Part shown: piece after piece, positions 12,823 through 21,638 of the stretch
Position numbering within the stretch: the first letter of the stretch is position 1
How the letters are laid out: each line of letters begins with the position of its first letter
The notes under the pieces: model-generated
What the model was told of the DNA's origin: nothing
The model's database searches: none
What the model saw: only the letters and a program-made list of their open reading frames with translations
Assembly: GCF_026151205.1 (NCBI RefSeq)
Contig: NC_087072.1
Location: forward strand, 5,814,084-5,878,083
Origin: Bolinopsis microptera
Taxonomy: Eukaryota > Ctenophora > Tentaculata > Lobata > Bolinopsidae
Length of the DNA stretch: 64,000 nt
Direction: 5' to 3'
Made by a program: the position numbers and the translations under genes

Positions 12823-13042
12823 GGAGGAGCAAAGTGCAAAGAAACTGCCACAAACTGCTACAAACTGCTACTAACTGCTACAAACTGGCACTAACTGGCA
12901 CAAACTGCTACTAACTGCTGCTGCAAACGGCGCGCGAACGCGTGGGCGCGATTGCAGCAGTTAGTAGCAGTTTGTGGCAGTTAGTGCCAGTTTGTAGTAG
13001 TTTGTAGCAGTTTGTGGCAGTTTCTTTGCACTTTGCTCCTCC
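12823..13042. repeat. large imperfect inverted repeat (hairpin)
   Basis: The arms are about 100 bp each (roughly 12823-12926 and 12952-13042) and are near-perfect reverse complements. Both end in GGAGGAGCAAAGTGCAAAG or its complement. Each arm is itself built from short tandem units (CAAACTGCTA, CTAACTGCTA, CTAACTGGCA). The 25-bp loop is GC-rich with GCGCGCG and ACGCGT. It could be a MITE-like element or a foldback formed beside the LINE insertion. Confidence 0.85.
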
Positions 13043-13170
13043 TGAGAAGAACGTCTGGCAACTGGTTATCATTGAAAAAACCCGTAAATTTAACATAAAG
13101 GTAACGCTCGATGTTTGAAACAAGTGAATTAGCGGAATTGGAAGAACAAATTTGATAGCCATATGTCTAT

Positions 13171-13203
13171 GGAATTAAACTGGAATTAAACTGGAATTAA
13201 ACT
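13171..13203 (-). repeat. three 11-bp tandem repeats, probable LINE 3' tail
   Basis: GGAATTAAACT is repeated three times, immediately followed by TAAATAG. On the minus strand this lies about 410 bp downstream of the LINE ORF2 stop. Several non-LTR clades, CR1/L2-like among them, end in short tandem repeats rather than poly(A), so this is a plausible 3' end of the element. Confidence 0.6.
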
Positions 13204-13613
13204 TAAATAGTCAAAGGGAACACTAACGGACCCGTCGTGACAATACATCAATGAAATAAATAAGATAATTATAAGAAAATCATAAATAAGACCCAAAACA
13301 CGTAAAAAAAATTAACTTCACTACAATCTGTACGAAAAAGAAACAAGATCAAATATAATAATTTAACCGGATAAAAGTGAATAATGCACCGATAAGGTGA
13401 TAAATTATGCAGGAGAGGTTCATAAAATTCACAAAGTTACTCCAAAAGTCAAAAATACACTATCAAGAAAGATTACACACAAACTCAAAGACGGGCGTAA
13501 ATTATGCAACTGTAACTCCGAATGAAAACTGTTCGAACACTCATTTAAGGGACACTGGGGTAGTTAGAATGTCCTTAAGACAGTGACTTGGAATCATTAC
13601 CGGATGTGTTAGA

Positions 13614-16600
13614 TCAAGAGGAAGACGATGTTGGTGTCTTTTTCGGATTTCTGATGCGATGACAGCTGCTGAGAAACTTGCCCAGTTCTTCTATGTGGGC
13701 TGAATCCATCATGTCTTTGTAGTTCCTTAGAAGTAAAAGCCCTTTGAGGTCATCTGAGAGAGAAGATCGTACTGAGTGGTACATGGGGCACTCAGTAAGG
13801 CAGTGTTCCTCGTCTTCAATAATCGTGCCTTCAAAGAAGGGAAGGTATTCGAAGCCGAGAACGTGATCCCTATCGCAGCAGAATCTGCATGCTCTTGGCC
13901 ATACTCCGGCCTCCTTCGTGTAACGCCCTCGTTCTATCATCAGGTCGTGGCTGCTGGAGCGGATTTTAGCTGTATTCGTTCGGAATTGCCTGCTCTTCAG
14001 ATTGAGGTACTGCTCTTCTCCAAATTCCTCCTTGATTTGGTTGTAGAACTGCATCTTGGTTTGCGATCCCAGGTCCACCCTCCAGTCACTGATAAAGACA
14101 TCCCTCATGGTGCCATGAGCTGCTTCTGTTTCATAATGAGCCACAGAGCTAACTTTCTCGTACCAGGAGAGGTTAAGATTTTTCTGTTCCTGAAACGCTT
14201 GAGATACTAAAAAATTGACACTGTTCATCTCAGAAGAAGCTCTGGAAAGTCTTCCAAAGTATCTGAGGCATTGTGGCAGAACTGAGAGGGCCCAGGGCGT
14301 CCTTCCGGTATCCCCGTAACAGAAGTTGTTGTTAGTTTTCTTGTGCACACCCAGTACCCATTTCAGCATTTTGAGGTGTGTTGTCTCAAGACTGTCTTTT
14401 GCTGCAACTTTTGATAGGTTGTGTCTTTGGCTGGGTTCACGCGCCATTTCTTTCATGAGGTGAGTCGAGGGTAGCCATATCTGACAGGCGTAAGTTGCTA
14501 CCGGTTTCACCAGACAGTCAATTAGCTTTAGCATGGTTTTGGTGGTCAGAGCTCTGGTGTCTACCATGCGTTTTATCGAAAAGAATGCTCGAAGCGCCTT
14601 CTTCCTCAGTTCGTTCATGGCGCATTTAAAAGATCCATTGAGACTGAGCTGGATACCTAGATAGCAGTAGGACCTTGTTGGAGAGATGTCGAGCTGTCCA
14701 AGCTTGAACCCGTACGAGCAGTTTAGCACCCGCGAGCTTGAGTTGAAGACCATTATTTTAGTCTTATCAATGTTGATAGATAGCTCCCATTTGCTTGCAA
14801 ATTCATTTAGGCAGTCAAGCTCTTTCTGAAGGCTTTGGTGGTCGAGAGCTAAAAGGATGAGATCGTCGGCCCAGAGCAGGTGGTTGACCGGGAAGCCATT
14901 AAGTTCAGGGACAGAGAGATCTTCTAGGGCTGCTAGATAGATGGAGAGGTCGTAGATGTATATTTTAAACAATTCAGGAGACATTGGATGCCCTTGCTCT
15001 GTTCCAATGGTGACATCAATGGTCTCCGATAGTTTTTGGATCAGTTTGATGCGGGTCACCGAGTTGCTGTACATGTTCTTAAGGCAAGCGAAGAAGTTCC
15101 CTCCGATACCAAGGTGATTGAGTTTATACATGAGTGCTTCTCTGCACACCGTATCGAACGCTTTCCGGTAGTCAACAAAACAAGCAAACACTCTTTTTTT
15201 GAGCTTTTTCGTGTATTTCTCAATGATTGTGGTAATTGTAAGGATGTGATCCGAGCACTGTGCACCAGCTCTGAAGCCAAGTTGGTGGGGGAAATCGGGG
15301 CAGATAACTTTGCGGAAGTCGATAAGTCTTTCAAGGAGAAGAGAAGCAAATAGCTTCCCTAGACAGCTTCCAACAGTTATTGCCCTATAGTTGTCAGGGT
15401 TCTGTTTGTCGCCCTTCTTGTGGAGAGGGGTGGTTATCGAACAATTCCATGGGTAAGTCCCCTGTTCCAGGCAGCCGTTGAACAACTTGAGAAGAACTTT
15501 CCTTAGGCAAAGTTTGGAGTTCTTGAGCATCTCGTTCGATATTAGGTCCAGTGATACGCTCTTGTTGTTTTTGAGTTTGTTGATCACCTTTTCAAGCTCT
15601 TGTAGAGTGAACTCCATGTTAAGATTTTCCACTTCAGTTGGTAGGTCAGTGTGGCTGCTCCCATCATTGCTTGCGTTGTGGGCTTGAAGTTCACGGTGGG
15701 ATGGATCCTTGCACTTTTGGTTGTAGAGGTCGTTGAAGAATTTGTGAAAAGCAAATAGGTCGTACAGATCGAACGTCTCAGGATCTCTACAGGAGGACGA
15801 GAGATCTTTCAAAGCAGACCAGTTGATGTCATTGCCATTGTTTATTTTCTCGTTCAGTTGAAAGAGATATGCGCCTTTTTTAGATCGAACTTGAACCCTG
15901 TATTCCTTTTTTCGGAGGTAAAACTTAGCCCGAGTAGGTTCCACTAGCATGGGATCAATGTAGGGGTTGTTCTTTACTCTTTCGATCTTGCAAACTTGAC
16001 GTTTTGCCTTTCTGCAGTCCCAATCGAACCATTTGTTTTTGTTAGTGTGAAGACGGCCACTTTTTTGGGTAGTGACCTGGCTGGCTAGGTTAATGTAGGT
16101 TGTAATCACAGAGTCATTGTATTTTCGAATGTCTTCGGGGCAGGTGATGTCATTTGCTAGGAGCGATTCGACCTTCTGCATGAATTGGGCATCATTCTGG
16201 GCCGACTTGAACTTTTCTGATGTACCAAACCCAGTGCTAGTGTCTTTGGTCCACTTGAAGGGCTTCGGCACTGGTGCTAGTTTCCGTTCACGTTCTTTAT
16301 AGAGGTTGTCATCAAGAAGATTCACCCCATGGTTTGTGGTGAGGGCGGTTGATATCGGTCTGTGGTCTGAGTAAGGTGTGATATCGCCCACATGGAAGAA
16401 CCTAACCCGATGGTGGATATCTCGTGAGACACAGATGTAATCAACAGTGCTGGCTCCGTGACGTTGAATGCATGTATGGCTACCGAAAATGTCTCCAATA
16501 GTCCTTCCATTAAGAATTATCATCCCTGCTGTTTGGAGAAGCTCAATGAACGGTTTGCCATTCGAGTTCAAAGTTCGGTCCTGATTGTTTCTTGGTGTCA

Positions 16601-17309
16601 AGGCTGTTATGAATTGAGGAGGGTCGAGATCGACATGTATATTCCTAGATTCGCAGGGAATAAGAAAATCTTTCAGAGTACCGGTCCGTGCGTTCATATC
16701 TCCAAGTATGGCGGCATCTTCTGTGTCGGGAATCCTGGATAGGCACTCCTCAAGTTGTTCGCAGGTAGTGATGTATTCCTCGGTATTCGAACGTATACGT
16801 TTTTTATACGAACCGTGTGCTGGCGAGTCGTATACATTGATAAGGTTTAGGTCCTTGTCAAGATTAAAGTATTTGGCTCTTAGCTTGACGATGAGTATGT
16901 CGTCACAATCTGGAACGTGGACTCTAACAGCTCCAGCTGCTAGGTGTTTATGAATCGCCGTACATACACCGCCTGAGTTTGTTCCTGTCCTGTTAGCATT
17001 GAAGCATTTGAAGTCACGTAAAGAAACTTGCCCTTTAGTTTCTTGCAAGCAGATAACGTCGTGACTGTTAAGGAGCTTCTGAACTTCATCGATTTCAAAT
17101 TTGATACCTTCAAACTTGTCACGCTGATGGTTGATGTTCCAGCTCATCAGCCTAAGGCAATTGCGTGTGTCCCGGTTTTTACTCATCTTTGAAACGGTTC
17201 GAGCTGCGTTTTTGACGAGGATTTCCATCGTGGCTCTGGTGAGGAATGCGCATCGTCTTCTTAAGTCCTTCACGAAGGCTGACGTAGAGCATTTTTTCGC
17301 CTCTGTCAT
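13614..17309 (-). CDS. LINE ORF2: AP-endonuclease / reverse transcriptase
   Basis: This ORF2-type polyprotein nicks target DNA and reverse-transcribes the element RNA. The endonuclease (about residues 52-330) keeps its expected catalytic set: MSWNIN, LQET, NVYDSP, GDMNART, VDYI and SDHRPI. The reverse transcriptase (about 590-900) has PLHKKGD, YRAITV, LGFRAG, CFVDYRKAFD (Asp713), a GTEQGHPMSP block and the catalytic box as WADD at 813-816 rather than the usual YADD or FADD. A Cys/His cluster (CRFCC...EHCLTECPMYH) near residues 1155-1200 resembles the C-terminal knuckle of many LINEs. Translation may start at Met42 (17186): that ATG lies inside the eight bases ATGAGTAA that end ORF1, suiting termination-reinitiation. 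The longer start at 17309 overlaps ORF1 by 131 bases and has no domain there. Confidence 0.93.
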   Translation of the reverse strand: MTEAKKCSTSAFVKDLRRRCAFLTRATMEILVKNAARTVSKMSKNRDTRNCLRLMSWNINHQRDKFEGIKFEIDEVQKLLNSHDVICLQETKGQVSLRDFKCFNANRTGTNSGGVCTAIHKHLAAGAVRVHVPDCDDILIVKLRAKYFNLDKDLNLINVYDSPAHGSYKKRIRSNTEEYITTCEQLEECLSRIPDTEDAAILGDMNARTGTLKDFLIPCESRNIHVDLDPPQFITALTPRNNQDRTLNSNGKPFIELLQTAGMIILNGRTIGDIFGSHTCIQRHGASTVDYICVSRDIHHRVRFFHVGDITPYSDHRPISTALTTNHGVNLLDDNLYKERERKLAPVPKPFKWTKDTSTGFGTSEKFKSAQNDAQFMQKVESLLANDITCPEDIRKYNDSVITTYINLASQVTTQKSGRLHTNKNKWFDWDCRKAKRQVCKIERVKNNPYIDPMLVEPTRAKFYLRKKEYRVQVRSKKGAYLFQLNEKINNGNDINWSALKDLSSSCRDPETFDLYDLFAFHKFFNDLYNQKCKDPSHRELQAHNASNDGSSHTDLPTEVENLNMEFTLQELEKVINKLKNNKSVSLDLISNEMLKNSKLCLRKVLLKLFNGCLEQGTYPWNCSITTPLHKKGDKQNPDNYRAITVGSCLGKLFASLLLERLIDFRKVICPDFPHQLGFRAGAQCSDHILTITTIIEKYTKKLKKRVFACFVDYRKAFDTVCREALMYKLNHLGIGGNFFACLKNMYSNSVTRIKLIQKLSETIDVTIGTEQGHPMSPELFKIYIYDLSIYLAALEDLSVPELNGFPVNHLLWADDLILLALDHQSLQKELDCLNEFASKWELSINIDKTKIMVFNSSSRVLNCSYGFKLGQLDISPTRSYCYLGIQLSLNGSFKCAMNELRKKALRAFFSIKRMVDTRALTTKTMLKLIDCLVKPVATYACQIWLPSTHLMKEMAREPSQRHNLSKVAAKDSLETTHLKMLKWVLGVHKKTNNNFCYGDTGRTPWALSVLPQCLRYFGRLSRASSEMNSVNFLVSQAFQEQKNLNLSWYEKVSSVAHYETEAAHGTMRDVFISDWRVDLGSQTKMQFYNQIKEEFGEEQYLNLKSRQFRTNTAKIRSSSHDLMIERGRYTKEAGVWPRACRFCCDRDHVLGFEYLPFFEGTIIEDEEHCLTECPMYHSVRSSLSDDLKGLLLLRNYKDMMDSAHIEELGKFLSSCHRIRNPKKTPTSSSS

Positions 17310-18594
17310 TTAGGGTGAATCCAGTGTTGATTGAATAAATGTTCTGGTTGCCGACCAGGTCGTTAGCAAACGTGAATATGCGTGAACGAGCGGTTTCGCT
17401 TTGTCTGTGGAACCAGCTAACATTGCTTTTAATTTCGTTGTTAACAGCTTTGATTCGCTCGTTCATTTTCTTGTCATTAGAGGTTGGAATGAAAAGTGAA
17501 AAACATATCTGAGCTTTGCAGGTCTCCAGGAGATACTCTGCGAGTTCGTGGATAGCTCCAGATGGGATACATTTCCTCTTCGTAAGGTCGTTGATACCCA
17601 GGTGAACGTAAATACAGTCTGGTCGTAGCTTATTCAACTTCTCGTTGAGCTGTTTTCGTTTCTTTGCTAGGTTTTCGAGACTTGATGCCCCGAATTGGTG
17701 CACATTGAATTGAGAACTGAAACTACGTGGATTGAACTTGTCAAAGTTACTATCGTGTATGAGAAGTACCGTGTGCCTACGATAGATATGAGAGTTCCTG
17801 GTTCCAGTTCCTGTGCCTGGTCCGACTTCCCGAGATTGTGAAGTTGAGGATGGTACATGATTTTCACGCCGATGAGGCATGCGGCTATCATTTAGAGAAT
17901 TGTCTGGGCGCTCTTCTTGAGCTTGTTCGTTCTGGACAGTTGTCATGCGGCCACCATTTTGAGACCCGTCTCGTCCCCCAACAGTGGGTGAGTTGGTGCG
18001 TTTATTGCCTCTGCTGCCGTTCTGTAGCCGCTCACTTTGGCTCGGTTTTCTCTCACGGTGGTTTTTGTTGTTACGTTTGTCTGCTTTTGTAAACGGATTT
18101 CCGCTGTTAGCTGCCGATATTGAGGCCCAGGTAGGGGTTCCTGTTGCATTCGGACCATTACTTTGAACGTCCCGGGTAGCAGTGTCAGGTTTGCTTATAT
18201 GCGTTACAACGGGCTGTACGTCATTTGCAAGGACAATTGCTACATTCTCATGGTTGGTCTCAAGGGCCTCAATTCTTGTCCTGTTAGATGAGCTTACAGT
18301 GTCAAGTGACTGAAAAGCGTTGTTGAACTCGTTCCTAAGCGAATCGATTGAGGCGATCGTTTCATTCTTAGCAGAACTTACCGTGCTTCTAAGAGCTTTC
18401 TTCAGTTTATCTTGCTCGAGCTCTAGATCTTCAAATCGCCTCTTGGAGGTGCTACTCGCTTTTTCGAACGTTTTGACGCTGTCTGCGACCTCGGCTCTAA
18501 CTTCCTGTAGTGATTGAATCTCTCTGTTGGCTATGATCTCGAGAGTTCTATTTTGTTCATCAACTGCATCCCTGAGCAAATTGAGGTACTTACT
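17179..18594 (-). CDS. LINE ORF1: coiled coil plus SGNH/esterase-like domain, no ATG
   Basis: About 470 codons are open, but there is no ATG at the 5' end; the first in-frame ATG lies near codon 210. The frame is open from a TAG at 18597-18595. Residues 1-120 form a heptad-rich coiled coil, and 120-270 are Asn/Ser/Arg-rich and polar, suited to RNA binding. Residues 270-440 resemble the SGNH hydrolase domain of CR1/L2 ORF1 proteins, with LLIHDSNFD (block I), GASS (block II) and HLGINDL (block III). The usual final DxxH block is not seen; the matching place reads NTGFTLNDRG, so hydrolase activity is doubtful. It probably served as the RNA chaperone of the element. The 5' end is lost by truncation. 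Confidence 0.85.
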   Translation of the reverse strand, partial: SKYLNLLRDAVDEQNRTLEIIANREIQSLQEVRAEVADSVKTFEKASSTSKRRFEDLELEQDKLKKALRSTVSSAKNETIASIDSLRNEFNNAFQSLDTVSSSNRTRIEALETNHENVAIVLANDVQPVVTHISKPDTATRDVQSNGPNATGTPTWASISAANSGNPFTKADKRNNKNHRERKPSQSERLQNGSRGNKRTNSPTVGGRDGSQNGGRMTTVQNEQAQEERPDNSLNDSRMPHRRENHVPSSTSQSREVGPGTGTGTRNSHIYRRHTVLLIHDSNFDKFNPRSFSSQFNVHQFGASSLENLAKKRKQLNEKLNKLRPDCIYVHLGINDLTKRKCIPSGAIHELAEYLLETCKAQICFSLFIPTSNDKKMNERIKAVNNEIKSNVSWFHRQSETARSRIFTFANDLVGNQNIYSINTGFTLNDRGEKMLYVSLREGLKKTMRIPHQSHDGNPRQKRSSNRFKDE

Positions 18595-18705
18595 CTATGT
18601 GTACTGCGTGGCGCGCGCTACTGCAAGCGAGATAAAAGGGCTTTGGTTAGAGCAACACGCACGGCGTAAAAATTTGATTTGTACGTCTACTGTCTTTTTA
18701 TATAT

Positions 18706-19000
18706 TTACTGAGCGGCGCTCAGCCTGTCATTCCACCGAATCTCTATTCTATATGTTTATGAACATGATAGCCTGAGGTCCTTAGGTAAGATACAGGGGT
18801 GCGCGGCGGGTCATACAACGTATAACTTACTGGGCCGCGCTCAGCCTGTCATTCCGCCGAATTTCTATTTATTTATGTTTATGAACATGATAGCCTGAGG
18901 TCCTCAGGTAACGTGTAACAAGTCGTGACCCCTACGGTCGTTTCACTATCGTTCTTACCTGAGGACCCCAGGCTATTATGTTCATAAACATAGCCTGGCA
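18706..19000. repeat. dispersed repeat family B: two direct copies and one inverted part-copy
   Basis: Copy 1 (about 18711-18790) and copy 2 (about 18834-18912) share GCTCAGCCTGTCATTCC, a TTTATGAACATGATAGCCTG core and AGGTCCT(T/C)AGGTAA. An inverted part-copy lies at about 18955-19000 (TACCTGAGGACCCCAGGCTA, then TTCATAAACAT). Between copies 1 and 2 is GCGCGGCGGGTCA with ACAACGTAT. Both landmarks recur at 25300-25435. The block abuts the 5' end of the LINE. Confidence 0.85.
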
Positions 19001-19148
19001 TAATTGAACCTTCTAATACGCGCAAATAGTAGGGGGTGCACGATTTGATAGTTTAGTCTGATATTGATATTAATATTGATTATATTGATATTGTTATTAT
19101 TGAATGAAGCTAACTCCAGACATAAATAATACTACTTCTATTAACAAA

Positions 19149-19346
19149 GGGACTTGGAGTATAAACGACCAATTTTGCATAATTGTCTAGTCTTTCCAAC
19201 CAAGAATTCAGGAGGCAAGGGTGGGTGCGTAAACTTTATGGTCTGCACTCTCAGATCCTGTATCACCCTGGATTCATTTCGACGTATTTTTGGTAAAAGT
19301 ATACATATACTTTCTGGTCACTCTCTTGCTACTCCAAGTCCCCTAA
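19149..19346. mobile_element. possible MITE with 13-bp terminal inverted repeats
   Basis: GGGACTTGGAGTA at about 19150-19162 is matched by its exact complement TACTCCAAGTCCC at about 19331-19343, enclosing ~170 bp of unrelated sequence. The size and structure suit a small non-autonomous DNA transposon. No clear target-site duplication was seen, and no second copy occurs in the window. The ORF spanning it has no recognisable domain. Confidence 0.4.
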
Positions 19347-19540
19347 GATATATGGTCTAAAGTTTGCACTAGTTATATTTATAAAATATGTTTTTGTCTG
19401 CTTTAACTGATACTAAATAAAATTGTTGTTTTCTTAAATTGTTGGTTTCTTGATAAAAAATAAACTTGCTCGGATTTTTAAAATTTTTGTACCACTGTTT
19501 TCTAGGGACTGTGAGAATTTTCACAATACCAAATTTGTTT

Positions 19541-19621
19541 GTAGCGCGATGCACTACTGGGTCGCGCGCGCGCATCCAATAACACTCCTGCGCGCAGTGT
19601 TGTGACCTCCCTTCGTCGTAA
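19541..19621 (+). repeat. dispersed repeat family C, copy 1 (partial)
   Basis: This copy begins GTAGCGCGATGCACTACTGG, continues GTCGCGCGCGCG, and contains CTGCGCGCAGTGTTGTGACC ahead of CTTCGTCGT. Related blocks lie at about 24255-24357, 24857-24966 and, inverted, 25561-25767. Confidence 0.8.
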
Positions 19622-21220
19622 TTAGCTCGTATTCAGATTGAACAATTTTGAAGTCAAATAAATGTTGTTTCTTTTAGACTTAAATAAACAATATGGATGT
19701 AGTCCGAAGTAATTTGTCTACTAAATAAAATTTTGAAACTATGAACAAAATTGGCGAAAATTTGCCGTAGATTTGACCAAAAAACTACGCGCAGAACTAA
19801 ATATTTCTTCATAGACGCGTGAAAATTTTTGAGTTTAACATTGAATATTTTAGCTTGGTTATTGTAATACTTAATTTTCAAGTCTCTATCCGATAACTAA
19901 ATATTTTATCTTTACGACAGTATAAAATTTGTTTGTATATTTGCTAAATTAAAAAAACAGTAGGAATAGAAACGTCGAAGGTCTTGCGCTTATTTCAGTC
20001 CCAAAATATACTCTAATCATAAACTTCATAAAACCCACTGAAAATGATGTCTACAGGCATATTAAGCCCTTACACCTTCCCAAATCATTTAGCAAGGATT
20101 CAGAGCCAGTTTTTAAAATTAGCTTTCGAATATCATTGTTAAGACATAAAACTATAAATAAATGAGTGCCTTTTTCTCTTTCGTCTCGATAGTTTCTCTT
20201 TCATTTTAACATTATACATTAGTAAAAGCAATCAGCGATCTTTATTAATCATTGAAGGAGTAGAGTAATTGGTCCTCGTCAATGTTTAGTGTCTGATTAC
20301 AGTTTCGGTCCGACCTCCACAACTGAAAAGATATTGGGGGTATTATCAGTTATGTAAATGGAAAAATTATATTTGCATCATAAAACTATGAAAACATTGA
20401 AACTAATGTTTTTGAAGGCTCGCCTATTCGTTTAAGCAATCAAATAGTCAGTGCATGCACAGTAAAGAACAGTTGAAGGCACCGGGAATGTTTCAAATAT
20501 AACCTCTGTCTACTATCAAGTATCAGACCACACACTCCACTGTCCACTATGTACTATAATGTACAATGGCAATTAAAATGTGTTCCCGGCATTTTAAAAT
20601 GCGCGCATCTTGCGCCGTGACCATGACGGTCACAGCGCATGCTGGTGAACGGAGGTAGGCTGGTGAACGAGTTATTGGGACAAAATTGGAACATTTTGGA
20701 ACATTGGTTACATCGGTTGTAGACATGCAGTGATTCCCAAACTTGGTTTGAGTGGTCCTAGGACCAATCTAAACGCTTTCCGGCCAGTTTTAAACCGTTC
20801 TGAGCACTTTTAGTTTTAGGAGAATATTAATTTTTGTTCATTTTCGTGCATTCCATGAACCTGGGTAATTTTCATGCTCATTGGAATTTAGAAGGTAAAA
20901 TAACTCACATAACAGTGCTCCCGACAAGTTTCACGGATATAGTGAATCTTGAGTTTCTAGTCACCTAGCCTCTTGGCCTGAAAGATTTCTTGTTCGGCAG
21001 GGTGACTGCTTGAACGTCAACTTCAACCTTTCCCACTGTGCACTGCATCGAATCGAGGTAGAGTTGTTAACTGAAATATTGCATTCAGTCTAGCGACCTT
21101 TAAATCTGGGTCAAACTTAGTATTTCTGAAAGTTTCGCAAAATTTTATTGATTACAGAGGGTGTGTCACGCCACTCTCTCCTTAAGATCTTGCAGATGTT
21201 AGCACCATACCGTACCTGTT
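19622..21220. other. gene-free stretch between repeats
   Basis: AT-rich sequence with a GC-richer patch near 20600-20660 (GCGCGCATCTTGCGCC). No ORF with a recognisable domain and no RNA gene was seen. Confidence 0.4.
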
Positions 21221-21224
21221 CATT

Positions 21225-21520
21225 ATAATAGCCCTAGACTATTGCATGAGACAAGCCTTAAGCAAGCACCCTGAAATAGGATTTACCATTAAAAGCCTTA
21301 TAGGAGTAGGAGAGTCAAGGTGGAGAAGATATCGGTCACTGGTTTTGTGGATGACATTGCTCTGATAGCAGATACTGAAAAGGAGACAGAGACGCTGATG
21401 CAAGAGATAGAAAGGGTTGCTGCCACAGTGGGACTTAGAATGAATGAAGGGAAAAACTAAATTCATTACTCAGAACATCGAGAACCCTGATACCATCAAG
21501 TCTCTGGGTAACCATGCTGA
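21225..21520 (+). pseudogene. reverse-transcriptase fragment of a second LINE (RTE-like)
   Basis: In the plus direction, LDYCMRQALSKHPEIGFTIK is followed after a frameshift by VTGFVDDIALIADTEKETE and VGLRMNEGKTKF. This is the palm of a LINE reverse transcriptase, with FVDD in place of YADD, followed by the conserved thumb-side GLxxNxxKT motif. Spacing and wording resemble RTE-type elements rather than the LINE at 13-18 kb. At least one frameshift and flanking stops show it is dead. The minus-strand ORF over the same bases is a shadow. Confidence 0.7.
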
Positions 21521-21638
21521 AAGAAAGCCTGTCTCTGAAGAAGGAGAGACGATAAAAACGTGATACGATACGGTATGTTGAAATAAAGCCAGTCTCTGAA
21601 GAAGGAGAGATGATAAATACGTGATACGAAACGGTATG
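21521..21638 (+). repeat. two tandem ~64-bp units
   Basis: The block AAGCC(T/A)GTCTCTGAAGAAGG, AGAGA(C/T)GATAAA, ACGTGATACGA and ACGGTATG occurs twice in a row. It forms the bridge between the reverse-transcriptase fragment and the ~343-bp satellite, so both may descend from one element's 3' region. Confidence 0.8.

Larger units (their letters stand above)
13171..18597 (-). mobile_element. non-LTR retrotransposon (LINE), two ORFs, 5'-truncated
   Basis: The element runs right to left: ORF1 (coiled coil plus SGNH-like domain), ORF2 (AP-endonuclease plus reverse transcriptase), a ~410-bp 3' UTR and three short terminal repeats. The domain order and esterase-like ORF1 resemble CR1/L2-type elements of the Jockey superclade. 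ORF1 has no start codon before an in-frame TAG at 18597-18595, so the copy looks truncated there. ORF2 has no stops or frameshifts over 1,231 codons, which argues for a recent insertion. No convincing target-site duplication was found by eye. Confidence 0.85.

Noticed and set aside
13776-17313. Several plus-strand ORFs of 60-144 codons
   Set aside because: All are antisense or frame shadows of LINE ORF2.
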